A stretch of 5,167 bases of DNA. Origin: Kiritimatiellia bacterium. Its GTDB lineage: Bacteria > Verrucomicrobiota > Kiritimatiellia > CAIQIC01 > Lenti-01. Positions within the stretch are counted from its first letter, which is position 1; each line of letters begins with the position of its first letter. The notes under the pieces are model-generated. The model was given only the letters and a program-made list of their open reading frames with translations. It was not told the origin of the DNA and made no database searches. The DNA is taken from contig JAHDSS010000420.1 in assembly GCA_018432565.1 (NCBI GenBank), forward strand, positions 1 to 5,167. Reading direction: 5' to 3'. Positions 1 to 5,167 of the stretch are shown one piece after another. The translations under genes and the position numbers were made by a program.

Positions 1-366
1 TACGAGCCGGCGTATTCGCTGGTGCCGGCGTGGGTGGTGGTGGTGATCATTGCGCGCGAATTCGCGGTGACGGGGCTGCGCCTGCTGGTGGCGACGCGCG
101 ACCGGGGGCGGATCGTCAGCGCGGGCAGCTGGGGCAAGCTGAAGACGGTCTGGCAGATGGTGGCGATTATTTCGACGTTCGTGCTGCTGGCGGCGCGGGA
201 GGATGTCCTTCCGTTTTTCGATTTGTCCCGGAAGTTCCTGGGGCAGTATGATGCGGCCTTTGTCATCACGTCGTGGATCCTGTCCACGGGGGTGGTGGCG
301 GTGACGCTGATTTCCGGATGGAAGTATTTCGCCGATCACTGGGATCTGGTGACGGCGGAGATGTAG
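1..366 (+). CDS. pgsA: CDP-diacylglycerol--glycerol-3-phosphate 3-phosphatidyltransferase, C-terminal part (5' end outside window)
   Basis: This is the last 121 residues of a membrane enzyme that makes phosphatidylglycerol phosphate from CDP-diacylglycerol and glycerol-3-phosphate, the committed step to phosphatidylglycerol. The frame is open from base 1 and ends at TAG 364-366. A GTG at 22 is only an internal codon, because family members are about 180-200 residues. The visible part has the family signature REFAVTGLRLL, then a GKLKT-WQMVAI block, followed by hydrophobic segments (IISTFVLLAA and a stretch around SWILSTGVVAVTLISGW). The CDP-alcohol phosphotransferase catalytic motif (DGxxAR...GxxxD) would lie upstream and cannot be checked. 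Family membership is clear. Another CDP-alcohol phosphotransferase is possible, but the REFAVTGLR and GKLKT blocks fit PgsA best. It is 34 nt from the next gene and could be the promoter-proximal member of the operon or a separate unit. Confidence 0.88.
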   Translation, partial: YEPAYSLVPAWVVVVIIAREFAVTGLRLLVATRDRGRIVSAGSWGKLKTVWQMVAIISTFVLLAAREDVLPFFDLSRKFLGQYDAAFVITSWILSTGVVAVTLISGWKYFADHWDLVTAEM

Positions 367-368
367 CG

Positions 369-382
369 CGGGCGGGAGCCCG
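369..382 (+). other. Small GC-rich hairpin between pgsA and exbB
   Basis: In the 34-nt gap, CGGGC (369-373) pairs perfectly with GCCCG (378-382) around the loop GGGA, which fits the GNRA tetraloop pattern. A G-U pair (368/383) can extend it. No T run follows, so it is not a typical intrinsic terminator. It could stabilise or separate the messages of the two genes, or be a chance result of the GC-rich composition. Confidence 0.35.
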
Positions 383-385
383 TCG

Positions 386-393
386 AGAGGGAG
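386..393 (+). promoter_or_regulatory. Ribosome binding site for the ExbB-like gene
   Basis: AGAGGGAG lies 7 nt before the ATG at 401. It is a better Shine-Dalgarno match than those before most later genes in the window and supports this start, which begins a new translational unit after pgsA. Confidence 0.6.
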
Positions 394-400
394 AACGAGG

Positions 401-1129
401 ATGAAGACAAGCGGATTATGGAAGACGGCGCCCGGGTGGCTGCTGGCGGCGACGGCGGCGCGGGCCGGGACGGACGCGGCGGGGCCTGCGGCGGAGATGC
501 TGACGACGGCGGAGATTCTGCGGATGGGCGGCTGGCTGATGTACGCGCTGGCGGGCCTGTCGGTGCTGGGGCTGGCGCTGATTGTGTATTACGCGATGGT
601 GCTGCGGGCGCGCAACGTGGCGCCGGCGGCGCAGGCGCTGCGGCTGCGCGAACTGCTGAAGGAGAAGCGCGGGCGGGATGCGCGCGAGCTGTGCGCGCAG
701 CAGCCCACGGCGCTGGCGGCGGTGGCGGCGGCGGGGCTGGATTTCCTGCGGGAGAATCCGGCGGCGAAGCCGGGGATTCTCAAGGAAGTGATGGAGAGCG
801 AGGGGGCGCGGCAGGCGGGGCGCATGCAGAACATGATCCACTACCTGCTGGACCTGTCGGCGGTGGCGCCGATGGTGGGCCTGCTGGGCACGGTGATCGG
901 CATGCTCAAGGCGTTCAACAGCGTGGCGTTCGACCTGGCGAAGGCGCGTCCGATGGAGCTGGCGGCGGGGGTGGGGCAGGCGCTGATCACGACGATCGCG
1001 GGCCTGATCATCGCCATTCCGGCGATGATCGCGTACGCGTGGTTCCGCGGGCGGGTGATCAAGCTGATCGGCCAGATGGAGGGGTCGGCGACGGACCTGC
1101 TGGCGATCATGGAAAACCGGGGCGAATGA
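401..1129 (+). CDS. exbB: MotA/TolQ/ExbB family proton channel subunit
   Basis: The protein has 242 residues and should be the three-helix inner-membrane subunit that, with ExbD, uses the proton gradient to drive an envelope process. Residues 1-22 look like a weak signal peptide (Lys at 2 and 8, a short hydrophobic stretch, TAARA before Gly23), giving a periplasmic N-terminus as in longer ExbB proteins. Predicted helices are about 44-68, 148-172 and 190-215, with a cytoplasmic loop at about 69-147. The family hallmarks are seen: APMVGLLGTVIGM (156-168, with Thr164 in the helix lining the channel) and GVGQALITTIAGLIIAIP (190-207, with the Thr197/Thr198 pair). The ATG at 401 is preferred for its ribosome binding site and the signal-like start. 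Sequence alone does not separate ExbB from TolQ; no tolA, tolB or pal is present to favour Tol. The ExbD gene starts 1 nt after the stop. Confidence 0.9.
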   Translation: MKTSGLWKTAPGWLLAATAARAGTDAAGPAAEMLTTAEILRMGGWLMYALAGLSVLGLALIVYYAMVLRARNVAPAAQALRLRELLKEKRGRDARELCAQQPTALAAVAAAGLDFLRENPAAKPGILKEVMESEGARQAGRMQNMIHYLLDLSAVAPMVGLLGTVIGMLKAFNSVAFDLAKARPMELAAGVGQALITTIAGLIIAIPAMIAYAWFRGRVIKLIGQMEGSATDLLAIMENRGE

Positions 1130-1130
1130 C

Positions 1131-1550
1131 ATGAACTTTCAGAAGAAAGCCACCGCGCCCGCGACGGCCGGCGTGCCGCTGACGCCGATGATCGACGTGG
1201 TGTTCCTGCTGCTGTGCTTCTTCGTGACGAGCCAGATTTTCGCGCAGTGGGAGACGGAGATCGACGTGGCGCTGCCGACGGCTTCGACGGGGGCGGTGCC
1301 GCAGCGGCTGCCGGGCGAGGTGATCATCAACGTGCTGGCGGACGGCACGGCGGTGGTGAACGGGCAGGCGCTGGACGACGCGGCGCTGCGGGCGATGATG
1401 GACCGGCTGGTGGAGCTGTTCCCGGGGCAGCCGGTGCTGCTGCGGGCGGACAAGGCCACGGACTACGAGCACGTGGTGCGGATTCTCGACACGTGCCGTC
1501 AGGCGGACATCTGGAACATTTCCTTCGCCACGCTGGCGCCCGGATCGTAA
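1131..1550 (+). CDS. exbD: ExbD/TolR family biopolymer transport protein
   Basis: The protein has 139 residues, the usual ExbD/TolR length. It has a short cytoplasmic N-terminus, one transmembrane helix at about 17-37 and a periplasmic domain. The motif PLTPMIDVVFLLLCFF (16-31) is the family signature, and Asp22 matches the proton-carrying aspartate in the helix of ExbD/TolR. The C-terminal block LLRADKATDYEHVV, followed by a C-R-A-D-I-W-N-I-S-F-A-T run, matches the conserved periplasmic fold. It pairs with the channel subunit just upstream (stop and start 1 nt apart, TGAcATG) and its own TAA overlaps the next ATG (TAATG), so the three are probably co-translated. The ribosome binding site is weak, which fits coupling. 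All key family residues are present and it is intact. Confidence 0.92.
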   Translation: MNFQKKATAPATAGVPLTPMIDVVFLLLCFFVTSQIFAQWETEIDVALPTASTGAVPQRLPGEVIINVLADGTAVVNGQALDDAALRAMMDRLVELFPGQPVLLRADKATDYEHVVRILDTCRQADIWNISFATLAPGS

Positions 1551-3862
1551 TGGCGCGTTTCGGCATCGGCTTGCTGGCGCTGCTGGCGGCGCTGTCTCCG
1601 GCGTTCGGACTGACCGCCGAGGAGCAGGTGCGCTTTGCCGACGGCATCTACCTGCGGGGATTCTACGAGACGGCGGTGGGGGAGTACCTGGTGTTTCTGC
1701 GGGATTTTCCGGATCACGAGGAGGCGCCGGCGGTGCTGTACCGCGCGGGCGAGTGCTACCGCCAGATGGGCAACCAGGCCGGCGCGGAGCGGTTCTACAA
1801 GCGCGTGGCCGACGAGCATCCGGAATCGCCGCAGGCGGCGCGCGCGGCGCTGCGGCGGGCGGAGTTCGCGCTGGCCGGCGGGGATGCCGACGGGGCGCGG
1901 GCGCTGCTGAAGGGGGTGCAGCAGGGCGATCCGCCGGCGGAGACGGCGGCGGCCGCGGCGTATTATCTGGGGCTGGCCGAGCAGAAGGCGGGGAAGACGG
2001 CCGCGGCGGCGAAGGCCTTTGAATCCGTGCTGAAGGCGCACGGGGCGACGCCGCATGCCGCCTATGCGGCGCTGGAGCTGGCGGCGCTGCACGACGGAAA
2101 GAAGGGGAGCGAAGCGGAGATGGCGGGCTGGTTCGAGACGGCGGCGCGGGCCGCCGCCACGCCGTCGGCGAAGGCCGAGGCGCTGTACCGGTGGGGCGAC
2201 TGGGCCTATCGCCGCGGGGACTACGGGCTGGCGGCCGACACCCTGCAGTCGCTGCTGGTGGAACTGCCGACCGAGCGGCGCGCGGGCGACGCGCGGCTGG
2301 CGCTGGCCTGGAGCCTGTACCAGCTGGAGCGCACGGCGGAGGCGCTGGAGGCGGCCGAGGAAATCCTGGCGGGGGCGGACAACGCCGAGACCGCGGCGTC
2401 GGGACTCTATCTGCGGGCCAACTGCCTGCGCCGGATGAACCGCGACGGCGAGGCGCTGATGGATTATGAAACCATCGCGCGGGAGTATCCGGGTACGTCG
2501 TTCGCCAGCCGCGCGGCCTATGAGACGATGGTGACGCATTTCAAGCGCGGCGACCATGCCAAGGCGCTGGCGGCGATGCCGGCGCAGCCGGAGAAGGCGC
2601 AGGCCGCGGACGTGCTGTGGATGCGGGCGGAATCCGAACGGGAACTCGGGCGCACCGACCTGGCGCGCGGGCGCTACGAAAGCCTGGTGGCGGAGCATCC
2701 GCGGTCCGCGCAGGCGCCGGCGGCCCTGCTGCGGCTGGGCGAAATGGCGCGCGAGGCGGGCCGCATGGAGGAGGCGGCGGACTGGTTCCGGCGGGTGGCC
2801 GACGACTATCCGCGCGCCGATGCCGTCGCCGACGCCCTGAAGGCGTCGGCGCTGGCGCGGCTCCGCGCGGGCGACGCGGAGGGGGCGCTGGCGGACTGGG
2901 ATGCGCTGCTGGCGAAGAAAATTCCGGCGGAGACCGAGGCCGAGGCCCGGCTGCAACGGGCGCTGGTGCTGATCGAGCTGGGACGGGGCGGGGAGGCGGC
3001 GGAGGGGCTGGACGAACTGCTGGCGGACAAACCGTCCGCGGAGACGGCCGCGCGCGCCCACTACTGGCGGGGCGTGCTGCAGGCCGGCGAAGAAGACTGG
3101 GCGGAGGCCGAGAGCGCGATGCGCGCGTGCCTGACATCGGGGCCGGATGCGCCCACGGCGGCGCTGGCGCGGCTGCGGCTGGCGGTGGCGCTGCAGCGGC
3201 AGGACCGAATGGACGAGGCCGCCGACCAGGTCGAGGAGCTGCTGGGCGATCCCCTGCGCGTGGCGGAAAACCCGGCGCTGATCGAATGGCTGATCCGCCG
3301 GCGTTTCGATCAGGAAGAGTACGCAGGCGCGCAGGCGGCGGCGGAGGCGCTGGCGGCCCATTCGGGCCAGGCGCCGTGGCGGCAGATCGCGTGGTACTGG
3401 GCGGGGGCCAGCCGGGCCGCGCTCGGCCGCGAGGACGAAGCGATCGCCGCCTACGAAAAAGCCGTGGCCGAGGAGGCCCGGACCCGCGAAGGCGCCGAAG
3501 CCCAGCTGCTGCTGGCGGGACTGGAACTGAAGGCCGGGCGGCCCGCGCGCGCCGCCGAACGGTTCGCCGCCGCCGCCGAGGCCGCCGATGGCGAGGACTC
3601 GATGGATCTGCGCGTGCGCGCGTATTTCGGGCTGGGCGAGTCCGCCGAAGCCGGGGGAGACGCCGCCAAGGCCGCGCGTCACTTCATGAGCGTGGCGGTG
3701 CTGTTCGACGATCCGGAATGGACGCCCCACGCGCTGTTCCGCGCGGGCGGGCTGTTCGGGAAAGCGGGGCAGGCGGCCGAACGGGACGCCGCCTGGCGCG
3801 AGCTGCGCGAACGCTATCCCGCGTCCGGCTTCGCCCGGCAGCTGGAGGCCGCCGCGCCGTGA
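1550..3862 (+). CDS. Large exported tetratricopeptide-repeat protein
   Basis: The protein has 770 residues. Residues 1-20 form a clear signal peptide (Arg3, hydrophobic GIGLLALLAAL, then SPAFG before Leu21), so it should act in the periplasm. The rest is alpha-helical repeats of about 33-40 residues with TPR features (small residue at positions 8 and 20, A-x-x-x-F/Y near the end, Pro after the second helix). Examples are YRAGECYRQMGNQAGAERF (64-82), YRWGDWAYRRGDYGLAADT (213-231), LRLGEMAREAGRMEEAADWF (394-413), YWAGASRAALGREDEAIAAY (616-635) and LFRAGGLFGKAGQAAERDAAW (729-749, slightly degenerate). I estimate 16-18 units. TPR arrays bind other proteins; I see no enzyme motif. The frame stays open upstream of 1550, but that part only overlaps exbD in another frame; the ATG at 1550 is chosen for the signal peptide and TAATG coupling. 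Its place after exbD recalls CpoB/YbgF of Tol-Pal, but it is far longer and shows no CpoB-like coiled-coil start. Confidence 0.9.
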   Translation: MARFGIGLLALLAALSPAFGLTAEEQVRFADGIYLRGFYETAVGEYLVFLRDFPDHEEAPAVLYRAGECYRQMGNQAGAERFYKRVADEHPESPQAARAALRRAEFALAGGDADGARALLKGVQQGDPPAETAAAAAYYLGLAEQKAGKTAAAAKAFESVLKAHGATPHAAYAALELAALHDGKKGSEAEMAGWFETAARAAATPSAKAEALYRWGDWAYRRGDYGLAADTLQSLLVELPTERRAGDARLALAWSLYQLERTAEALEAAEEILAGADNAETAASGLYLRANCLRRMNRDGEALMDYETIAREYPGTSFASRAAYETMVTHFKRGDHAKALAAMPAQPEKAQAADVLWMRAESERELGRTDLARGRYESLVAEHPRSAQAPAALLRLGEMAREAGRMEEAADWFRRVADDYPRADAVADALKASALARLRAGDAEGALADWDALLAKKIPAETEAEARLQRALVLIELGRGGEAAEGLDELLADKPSAETAARAHYWRGVLQAGEEDWAEAESAMRACLTSGPDAPTAALARLRLAVALQRQDRMDEAADQVEELLGDPLRVAENPALIEWLIRRRFDQEEYAGAQAAAEALAAHSGQAPWRQIAWYWAGASRAALGREDEAIAAYEKAVAEEARTREGAEAQLLLAGLELKAGRPARAAERFAAAAEAADGEDSMDLRVRAYFGLGESAEAGGDAAKAARHFMSVAVLFDDPEWTPHALFRAGGLFGKAGQAAERDAAWRELRERYPASGFARQLEAAAP
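3844..3848 (+). promoter_or_regulatory. Ribosome binding site that supports a GTG start
   Basis: GGAGG lies inside the end of the TPR gene, 10 nt before the GTG at 3859. It supports starting the next gene at that GTG. The next in-frame ATG (3940) would remove the first CxxC pair of the Cys4 module. Confidence 0.55.
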
Positions 3863-4587
3863 ATGCCGAATGGAACATCCGGGCCTGCGCCGACCAGTGC
3901 GCCGCCTGCCAAACGAAATTCGCCGACCGCGAAACGCTGATGTCGCGCCTGCGGTTCACGGCGGACGGCTATGTGCGCGACGACTACTGCGCGGGCTGCT
4001 GGCCCGGCCGCGAGCCGGGCGCCGACGCCGAAACCAGCGCGTGGTCCGCCGTCTGGCACGCGCCCGCGCCCAAGGCGCCCGAGGCCCTCAGGAAGGAAAC
4101 CGCCGAGTCGCTGCTGCGCGAGCTGATGGAGACGGAGGATCCGTCCAGGCGCAACGTCATTTTCATCCTGGCGGTCATGCTGGAACGCCGGCGCCTGCTG
4201 GTCGAAAAAGAAGTGCAGATCCAGCCCGACGGCGTCAAAATCCGCGTGTACGAGCACAAGCAGACCGGAGAGAGCTTTGTGGTGCCGGACCCGCAGCTCA
4301 AGCTGGCCGAAATCGAAAGCGTTCAGCGCGAGGTCATGGACCTGCTCGGGATTCCGCCCCCCGGCGCTAAAGCAACTCCGCCGGATGCCCAGGCGGCCGA
4401 AAAGGAAAAATTCCAGGGGAAAACGGCTGAAAATCCGGAAAAAACGGCCCCAAACGGCAAAAAAACGCAAAAATCGGCCAAAAACGCTGAAAATCCGGAG
4501 AAAACGACCGAAAATTCACAAAATCCGTTCCCACCGGCCGAAAAAAGTGAAAATCCGGATCAACATGAGCCCGGGGCGGACGCATGA
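3859..4587 (+). CDS. Conserved-looking hypothetical protein with a Cys4 zinc-ribbon-like N-terminus and a Lys/Asn-rich tail
   Basis: I do not know its function. It has 242 residues, no signal peptide and no membrane segment, so it is probably cytoplasmic. Residues 14-47 hold CAAC and CAGC, 26 residues apart, giving a C-x2-C-x26-C-x2-C layout typical of a structural zinc site; Cys10 is extra. Residues 75-165 form a well-ordered-looking region with RNVIFILAVMLERRRLLVEK (98-117), KIRVYEHKQTGESFVVPDPQ (127-146) and a closing EVMDLLGIPPPG. I recall similar unnamed proteins from planctomycete-like genomes, but this is memory only. Residues 170-242 are low complexity, rich in Lys, Asn, Glu, Pro and Thr with AENPEK twice, and probably disordered; this tail coincides with the phased A-tract DNA. 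The GTG start overlaps the upstream stop by 4 nt (GTGA) and the stop overlaps the next ATG (ATGA). The Cys pair before the first ATG and the GGAGG site decide the start. Confidence 0.82.
   Translation: MNAEWNIRACADQCAACQTKFADRETLMSRLRFTADGYVRDDYCAGCWPGREPGADAETSAWSAVWHAPAPKAPEALRKETAESLLRELMETEDPSRRNVIFILAVMLERRRLLVEKEVQIQPDGVKIRVYEHKQTGESFVVPDPQLKLAEIESVQREVMDLLGIPPPGAKATPPDAQAAEKEKFQGKTAENPEKTAPNGKKTQKSAKNAENPEKTTENSQNPFPPAEKSENPDQHEPGADA
4421..4560 (+). repeat. Degenerate 60-bp tandem repeat, two units plus a partial third
   Basis: The 12-mer TGAAAATCCGGA occurs at 4428-4439, 4488-4499 and 4548-4559, each exactly 60 bp from the last. Aligning 4421-4480 with 4481-4540 without gaps gives about 40 of 60 matches, best over the first 30 bp; the third unit keeps only its first 20 bp or so. 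In protein this is a 20-residue period with AENPEK, AENPEK and SENPDQ. Sixty bases is also six helical turns, so the repeat is in phase with the A-tracts around it. It may be an old duplication or selection for both spacing and codons. Confidence 0.65.
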
Positions 4588-5167
4588 AAAACAGGCCGAA
4601 AATTAGGAAAATAAGCCGTTTTTGGGTCAAAACCGGACTTTTTTTCTTGATTTTGGCCATTTTTGGTCATTTTTCGGCCGTTTTTGGCGAAAAAGCGTTG
4701 CCGGGGGTTCCGTGGGACGACCCGCCGCCGGAACTGTGGTTTCCGGTGGGCGAGCGGATTGATTACGACATTCTCTGGGGGGTGTTCACGGTGGGCGAGG
4801 CCACGGCGACGGCGGCCTGGACGAACCGCGACGGCCGGCGCCTGCTGACGCTGACGGTGGAAGCGGAGTCCAACGGCATCGTGGAGAAGCTGTATCCGGT
4901 GAAGGAATATCTCCAGACCGTGCTGGACCCGGTGACGTTCCTGCCGCTGAGTTTCGAGAAGCGCAGCCGCGAGGGCAAGCGGCACTACGACGAGATCACC
5001 ACCTTCGACCACGAGCGTCTCGAAGGGCACTGGCGGTCGCTGACCAAACACAAGGAAGAGCGGTTTGCGATCAAGCCCGACACGCGCGACCTGATGGGGC
5101 TGATGTACTGGATCCGCAAGGAACCGATCCGGCCCGGCGAAACCCGGCAGTACGAAGTGATGACCGA
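4584..5167 (+). CDS. Exported DUF3108-like protein, N-terminal part (runs off the window)
   Basis: The first 194 residues are visible; the frame is open to the last base. Residues 1-35 are a strong signal peptide: a very basic start (Lys/Arg at 2, 4, 6, 8, 9, 12, 16), hydrophobic GLFFLILAIFGHFSAVF, and a likely cut after Gly35. The mature part has a stretch I associate with DUF3108 proteins: PVGERIDYDILWGVFTVGEA (54-73), a central region that alternates like beta strands, and DLMGLMYWIRKEPIRPGE (169-186). DUF3108 proteins are envelope proteins of unknown biochemical role, so no function is assigned. The ATG at 4584 overlaps the previous stop (ATGA) and is the only start giving this signal peptide. 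The ribosome binding site is weak, which fits coupling. Its first 37 codons lie in the A/T-tract array and have low GC, while the mature part returns to the GC-rich codon use of the window. Confidence 0.82.
   Translation, partial: MKNRPKIRKISRFWVKTGLFFLILAIFGHFSAVFGEKALPGVPWDDPPPELWFPVGERIDYDILWGVFTVGEATATAAWTNRDGRRLLTLTVEAESNGIVEKLYPVKEYLQTVLDPVTFLPLSFEKRSREGKRHYDEITTFDHERLEGHWRSLTKHKEERFAIKPDTRDLMGLMYWIRKEPIRPGETRQYEVMT
4616..4645 (+). terminator. Terminator-like hairpin inside the start of the DUF3108 gene
   Basis: CCGTTTTTG (4616-4624) can pair with CAAAACCGG (4628-4636) around a 3-nt loop, with eight of nine pairs formed and one T-C mismatch. Two bases later comes a run of seven T (4639-4645). 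The layout matches an intrinsic terminator, but the stem is partly A-T and it sits at codons 11-21 of an open gene. It may therefore be an attenuator, a partial terminator, or a by-product of alternating T and A tracts. Confidence 0.3.
4655..4685 (+). repeat. Short tandem repeat of a 10-11 bp unit
   Basis: GGCCATTTTT (4655-4664), GGTCATTTTT (4665-4674) and CGGCCGTTTTT (4675-4685) follow each other directly; the first two differ at one base. The reverse complement (AAAAATGGCC) resembles AAAAATCGGCC at 4469-4479, so the A-rich left part and the T-rich right part of the array share a unit in opposite orientations. The repeat encodes the end of the signal-peptide hydrophobic core. Confidence 0.6.

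Larger units (their letters stand above)
4400..4694 (+). other. Phased A/T-tract array, probable intrinsically curved DNA
   Basis: A runs of 3-7 begin at 4400, 4406, 4420, 4430, 4439, 4452, 4459, 4469, 4480, 4490, 4501, 4511, 4520, 4541 and 4550, then at 4587, 4599 and 4608. From 4619 they become mostly T runs: 4619, 4639, 4651, 4660, 4670, 4681, with A runs at 4629 and 4690. From 4420 to 4520 there are ten intervals in 100 bp, and from 4619 to 4690 seven in 71 bp. Tracts repeated at the helical pitch are the known sequence cause of static DNA bending. The array is interrupted at about 4554-4586. Local A+T is about 52% at 4421-4540 and 62% at 4601-4690, against about 27% at 3481-3540 (counted by hand). 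It spans two genes in two reading frames. Confidence 0.75.

Noticed and set aside
416..1134. Long open frames on both strands over the ExbB gene
   Set aside because: Their products are Gly/Ala- or Arg/His/Gln-rich low complexity, while the ExbB frame carries the full family signature.
1214..1549. Upstream extension of the TPR frame
   Set aside because: It overlaps exbD and gives a Gly/Ala-rich product. The ATG at 1550 gives a signal peptide and overlaps the exbD stop.
1499..3730. A 743-codon open frame on the - strand
   Set aside because: It is opposite the TPR gene, rich in Arg, Gly and Pro with no domain or signal. Long antisense frames are expected where + strand codons end in G or C.
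2617..3858. Upstream extension of the Cys4 gene frame
   Set aside because: It lies within the TPR gene and has Gly/Arg-rich composition. The GTG at 3859 has a GGAGG site and precedes all the cysteines.
4428..4559. Regularly spaced repeats as a CRISPR array
   Set aside because: The repeat is only 12 bp, the 48-bp intervals are themselves related, and the stretch is coding and low complexity. No cas gene is present.
4640..4700. A sigma70-type promoter in the T-tract region
   Set aside because: A TTGATT at 4648 could serve as a -35 box, but I find no convincing -10 box at the right distance, so no promoter is annotated.
4560..5051. A 163-codon open frame on the - strand opposite the DUF3108 gene
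   Set aside because: No recognisable motif is present, and the + frame has a signal peptide and DUF3108-like motifs.

Overview
The window is one strand of a GC-rich bacterial chromosome that is almost entirely coding. All six genes read on the + strand, so it looks like part of a single operon. The organism is probably a Gram-negative-type bacterium, because the genes include an ExbB/TolQ-ExbD/TolR envelope motor and two exported proteins. The style (gcg/ctg/ggg-heavy genes, a phosphatidylglycerol-phosphate synthase next to an ExbB-ExbD pair, and a Cys4 protein of a type I recall from planctomycete, lentisphaeral or kiritimatiellal genomes) suggests the PVC superphylum. That placement is a guess from memory and was not tested.

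Layout: 1-366 is the 3' end of pgsA (membrane phospholipid synthesis). A 34-nt gap follows, holding a small GC hairpin and a good ribosome binding site. 401-1129 is an ExbB/TolQ/MotA-family channel subunit and 1131-1550 its ExbD/TolR partner. 1550-3862 is a 770-residue exported protein built almost wholly of tetratricopeptide-like repeats. 3859-4587 is a cytoplasmic protein with an N-terminal Cys4 zinc-ribbon-like module and a low-complexity tail. 4584-5167 is the 5' part of an exported DUF3108-like protein that runs off the window. After exbB the genes are 1 nt apart or overlap by 1 to 4 nt (TGAcATG, TAATG, GTGA, ATGA), so co-translation is likely.

Function: ExbB and ExbD should form a proton-driven inner-membrane motor. 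No TonB, TolA, TolB or Pal is visible. The next gene is instead a large periplasmic TPR scaffold, so the motor may work with that protein, in the manner of CpoB in the Tol-Pal system, or a transducer may be encoded elsewhere. The roles of the Cys4 protein and the DUF3108 protein are unknown.

The most unusual feature is not a gene. Between about 4400 and 4694, in a region otherwise roughly 70% GC, short A runs and then T runs recur about every 10 bp. They run through the tail of one gene, across the gene overlap and into the signal-peptide codons of the next, despite the change of reading frame. Inside this stretch a 12-mer recurs three times at exactly 60-bp spacing, a 10-bp unit is tandemly repeated, and a terminator-like hairpin lies within the start of the DUF3108 gene. 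This looks like a phased A-tract (intrinsically curved) DNA element superimposed on coding sequence.
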